A stretch of DNA of 64,000 nt from Mesostigma viride. Lineage: Eukaryota > Streptophyta > Mesostigmatophyceae > Mesostigmatales > Mesostigmataceae. The DNA is taken from positions 4,731,502-4,795,501 of the forward strand of contig RPFO01000213.1 in the NCBI GenBank assembly GCA_009746045.1, in the 5' to 3' direction. The notes beneath the pieces were generated by a model. It ran no database searches. It saw nothing but the letters and a program-made list of their open reading frames with translations, and had not been told where the DNA came from. Shown here piece by piece: positions 60,793 through 64,000 of the stretch. The translations under genes and the position numbers were made by a program. Numbering within the stretch: the stretch's first letter is position 1; every line of letters begins with the position of its first letter.

Positions 60793-61992
60793 ATGGAGGT
60801 CCCCGCATCGTCTTCAGCTCTTGCCGCCGATTCTATTGATGCCCAGATTGCTGCAAACAAAATCGCCCACGACATTGTCGTCGCCAAGAACGCCGCTAAC
60901 AAGCGATCCAAGACTTCGGAAGCAACTTCGGAAGCAACTCCGATAGCTGCTGAAACCTCCTTGCCGGACGCCATTTCTTCCTCATTCTACATGCCAGGCC
61001 AGCGTTTGAGCCTGGCAGACATCGATACCTTACTCGCCTACAATGACGCCGCTGTGACAAGCGTGCTGAAGCTCCGCAACGACAACGACGCCCCGATTCG
61101 CCACCCTAAGAGCGGCCAGGTTATGGAGGCTGCTTCGGATGAATGGCCTCATTGGGATGAGCGCCAGCGTCGGCTTGCCTGTCTTATTTCGTGCTGCCCT
61201 GAACTTGTCGAGCTGCCGGCGACGACCATCGCCAGGCCAGCCCCCGCGACCGATGTTAACGTGCAGCTGCAGGACGTCGCACAGTCTTTTACGACCGTGC
61301 AGGGCGACATTAAGGTCCTGACGGAGGCGTCTGCAGCTGCGACGGCACAATTGCTGGAGCTGAAGAAAGCCATGGCAGCCCCCGCCAAAACTACCACGTT
61401 TGCCGACGTCACCGGCAAGCAGTTGACCACCATCGTTCAACAGGCGGCCAAGTCTGCAGCTACCGCTGCGGTCACCCAGAATGCAGTGCAGCAACGCCAG
61501 CGCAATATGGTAATCAAAGGCTTCCAGACAGGCGCGGCAGCACATGAGACAGCGCACTCACTTGCCGAGGAGCTGCGCGGCCCAGCGTTTCTGGGGAAGA
61601 TGCAGCTCCAGAACCGTGTTGTCATTGAACGAGCCATTCGGCTGCCAGGCCCTCCGGGCCTGGTCGTCGTCACCATGGCCTCCATGCACGACAAACGCCT
61701 CGTGCTGGGAGCACGTCGTCTGCTCCAGCCCGGCGACTTCAGCCTCGACGAGAACTACACGCCGGCTCAACTGAAGGCGAGGAGCGCGGTGTGGAACAGC
61801 ACCATCGTCCAGGGGGAGCGGCGTTGCCACCCTCCATCGCCTGACTACGTATGCATTGAGTCGTCCCCCTCTTCTTCCCCCTCTTTTTCAACCTCCACCG
61901 GCGGGCCGCTTCGGCCACTTGCCGCTTTCTCTTGGCCTGTTTTTGCGCGATGTCAACGGGATTTTCCATGGTGGCTGTACTTTCGCTCGTAA
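60793..61992 (+). CDS. ORF1-like protein of a non-LTR retrotransposon, copy 2 (intact frame)
   Basis: A 399-codon frame from the ATG at 60793 (no CDS-like extension upstream is needed) to TAA at 61992. It has the same order as copy 1: Ala-rich N-terminus, helical heptad region, RNMVIKGFQTG, AIRLPGPPGLVVV, HDKRLVLGARRLLQ. It retains SLDENYTPAQLKARSAVWNS, which copy 1 has lost through a 13-bp deletion. That last helix matches the end of L1-type ORF1 RRM-like domains. The C-terminal 60 residues are Ser/Pro-rich. No zinc knuckle and no ORF2 were seen in the window. The family call is by motif order only; a host RNA-binding protein is the alternative. Confidence 0.52.
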   Translation: MEVPASSSALAADSIDAQIAANKIAHDIVVAKNAANKRSKTSEATSEATPIAAETSLPDAISSSFYMPGQRLSLADIDTLLAYNDAAVTSVLKLRNDNDAPIRHPKSGQVMEAASDEWPHWDERQRRLACLISCCPELVELPATTIARPAPATDVNVQLQDVAQSFTTVQGDIKVLTEASAAATAQLLELKKAMAAPAKTTTFADVTGKQLTTIVQQAAKSAATAAVTQNAVQQRQRNMVIKGFQTGAAAHETAHSLAEELRGPAFLGKMQLQNRVVIERAIRLPGPPGLVVVTMASMHDKRLVLGARRLLQPGDFSLDENYTPAQLKARSAVWNSTIVQGERRCHPPSPDYVCIESSPSSSPSFSTSTGGPLRPLAAFSWPVFARCQRDFPWWLYFRS

Positions 61993-62141
61993 TTACGGGT
62001 GGTGCATTAAGCGCAGGCTTTCGACCTTCCCTTTCAACACCAAACTACTCCATCATCTTGTGTAAGTTAGGGTCTTAGGGGCAGTGCAGCTTGTCTGGAC
62101 GATAGATCATGCAGACAAGCACACGTGACCCTGACCGAAAT

Positions 62142-62285
62142 GATTACCAAAAAAGGACAAATGATTACCGATTTTTACCGATGATTACACATGATTACAC
62201 ATGATTACACGTACATGATTACCAAAAAAGGACAAATGATTACCGATTTTTACCGATGATTACACATGATTACATATGATTACAC
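62142..62285. repeat. 75-bp tandem repeat, copy 2 (two units)
   Basis: Units start at 62142 and 62217; same sequence as 6401-6619 with one unit fewer. Confidence 0.88.
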
Positions 62286-62286
62286 C

Positions 62287-62880
62287 CCCGTATTACATAG
62301 GAAGGTGTAACTATGTACTCCACCCTATGTACTCCAAGAGTACATAGGGTGGCACACTATGTACTCCAAGAGTACATAGTCCGGAGTACATATGATCCGG
62401 GATTTCCGAATAGGGGACTGCCGACGCGGTGAGACACGCCCGTATTACATAGGAAGGAGTGACTATGTACTCCACACTATGTACTCCAAGAGTACATAGG
62501 GTGGCACACTATGTACTCCAAGAGTACATAGTCCGGAGTACATATGATCCGGGATTTCCGAATAGGGGACTGCCGACGCGGTGAGACACGCCCGTATTAC
62601 ATAGGAAGGAGTGACTATGTACTCCACACTATGTACTCCAAGAGTACATAGGGTGGCACACTATGTACTCCAAGAGTACATAGTGTGGAGTACATATGAT
62701 CCGGGATTTCCGATTAGGGGACTGCCGACGCGGTGAGACACGCCCGTATTACTTAGGAAGGAGTGACTATGTACTCCACACTATGTACTCCAAGAGTACA
62801 TAGGGTGGCACACTATGTACTCCAAGAGTACATAGTGTGGAGTACATATGATCCGGGATTTCCGAATAGGGGACTGCCGA
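62287..62880. repeat. 152-bp tandem repeat, copy 2 (four units)
   Basis: Units start at 62287, 62439, 62591 and 62743 with the same palindromes as copy 1. Units 3 and 4 share TAGTGTGGAG, which makes an additional TCCACACTA/TAGTGTGGA complementarity. Confidence 0.92.
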
Positions 62881-64000
62881 ACTCGAGGCCCCCAGAGTAC
62901 CAACTAGGCTGACTATCTAGGTACTCGAGTCACGACGCAGTGAGATACGCCAAGCCGCCCGAAGCAGATCTCTGCATGCGCCACGTGTAACGAGGGTTCT
63001 GCTTGCGAATTCGAATTGCGATGAGCCGTTGCAGACGCGCCGCCTAGATGTTTGAATTTCATCAACGAGCCTTGAACGAGCTGGTAAAGTTTGCCTGCCC
63101 TTGCATCACCTTGCGCTGGCTATGCCGATTGCAGTCCAGCCGACTGATAGTGGTGAAAGAATAAGCGCCCCCCTAAACCCGCATGATCACGATGCTTGAA
63201 GAAAAAAAAGCAAAAGGCGCACTAGGATGCATGACAAGCCCTTTTGGAGCCCCAGTTTAGCATGATTCGGTCATCCGTTTCCAGCCATCGGCAGCGCCAA
63301 CTCCGATACAGCTTACTATGGCGTAGTCGGTAGCCAGCTACACCGCTTTTCTTGCCTTTGTTACTACGTGCAAACTTCAATTCGTTACATCGTGCGCCTG
63401 CGGCATATTTAAGAAAGCGGCTGCAAGCGCACCTTGCTGAGCCAGGTACACAATGTCTTCAGTCAGCGACCGCGTATGCATGCCACGTTTAGTCGCATCG
63501 AGTCGCGTAGACAATGCGTTCCGGATTAAATTGTTCACCGTTCAATTGCTCAGCGCTGCCTGAATGCAGCGCGCTTTATTACTGATTCTGTCCTCTTTGC
63601 ATGCATTGCAGTCGATTGTATGTTATTTTCACGTTGTCCATCTTTCCACTCGCTTTCATTGTTTACCAGATACAAAAAGTCTCCCACGAGGTAGGCGACA
63701 CTTCAATCTCGCTTATTTTACACCTGGCACACCTGGGCTTCTCTGTATGTGCCGATGCCCATCGTAAGTTGTTGAACGTTTTTTGCCCTCCATGGTTGCC
63801 AATTTTACTAGGAGTTCTTAGGAGCTCTCTCTCCATTGACTTCTCTGTCTCTTTTGCTTTGGCCATGCCATGTTAGTGTAATGTCTTCCTTGCTGCCATG
63901 CTAGCGGGCCCACGTGCTTGTTCCTTGTCAAAGTAGGGAGGCTCGCGGGGTGGGTGGCTGGTCATGCTTGTACCTTATCAAGGGAGGGGCCCACGTAGGG
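62881..64000. other. Tail of duplicated segment, no gene recognised
   Basis: Matches 7215-8338 with scattered substitutions; only short frames. Confidence 0.4.

Larger units (their letters stand above)
60350..64000 (+). repeat. Long duplicated segment, copy 2 (runs off the window)
   Basis: It matches 4285-8338 in the same orientation, with shorter CCCT (60387-60572) and 75-bp arrays and an intact ORF1-like frame. The last bases correspond to 8299-8338 at the start of the G-rich minisatellite. Confidence 0.85.

Overview
The window looks like nuclear DNA from a repeat-dominated eukaryotic genome, most likely an alga of the green/streptophyte lineage. A charophyte such as Chara would fit, but that is a guess. 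Evidence for a eukaryote is clear: several genes are split by GT-AG introns with pyrimidine tracts and matching phases, and cut-and-paste transposon ends, minisatellites of 15 to 152 bp and long microsatellites fill most of the sequence. I saw no bacterial operon structure. I did not identify any tRNA or rRNA gene, but could not search for them systematically.

Layout. 1-3.5 kb: a decayed replication gene (archaeo-eukaryotic primase fused to a UL9-type helicase), followed by four copies of a 56-bp hairpin. 4.3-8.3 kb: copy 1 of a long duplicated segment with an ORF1-like non-LTR retrotransposon protein; copy 2 is at 60.35 kb to the window end. 8.2-9.5 kb: a G-rich minisatellite. 10.2-10.7 kb: one end of a CACTA-type element that truncates a minus-strand gene (10.7-11.5 kb). 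13.2-34.1 kb: a nested transposon block. A 37-bp minisatellite is split by a 5.1-kb element with TA target duplication, which itself contains a 1.3-kb piggyBac-like element. The adjoining 30-bp minisatellite is split by an 11.9-kb CACTA-like element. 34.1-48.0 kb: one large multi-exon plus-strand gene of unknown function, damaged by an exonic 2.2-kb piggyBac-like insertion, two in-frame stops and several frameshifts. 49.05-51.9 kb: a four-exon minus-strand gene with Pro/Ala/Lys-rich repeats. 52.0-56.15 kb: a partial second copy of the CACTA-like element, placed 109 bp upstream of that gene's start codon. 56.15-58.8 kb: another CACTA-type end, coding remnants and G-rich repeats. 59.4 kb: a 268-bp foldback.

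The most interesting signals are these. (1) A near-palindromic 22-bp motif recurs in introns of two unlinked genes on opposite strands, at a nearly fixed distance (45-52 nt) from the 3' splice site in four introns. (2) A piggyBac-like insertion lies in an exon at TTAA, and removing it would restore the reading frame exactly. (3) Two transposons landed inside minisatellites, so the uninterrupted units still show the empty site. (4) A primase-helicase remnant sits beside a hairpin array that could be its origin or element end.

Limits: all family assignments are by eye from motifs. Many frameshifts lie in or near homopolymers and microsatellites, so some may be assembly errors rather than real decay.
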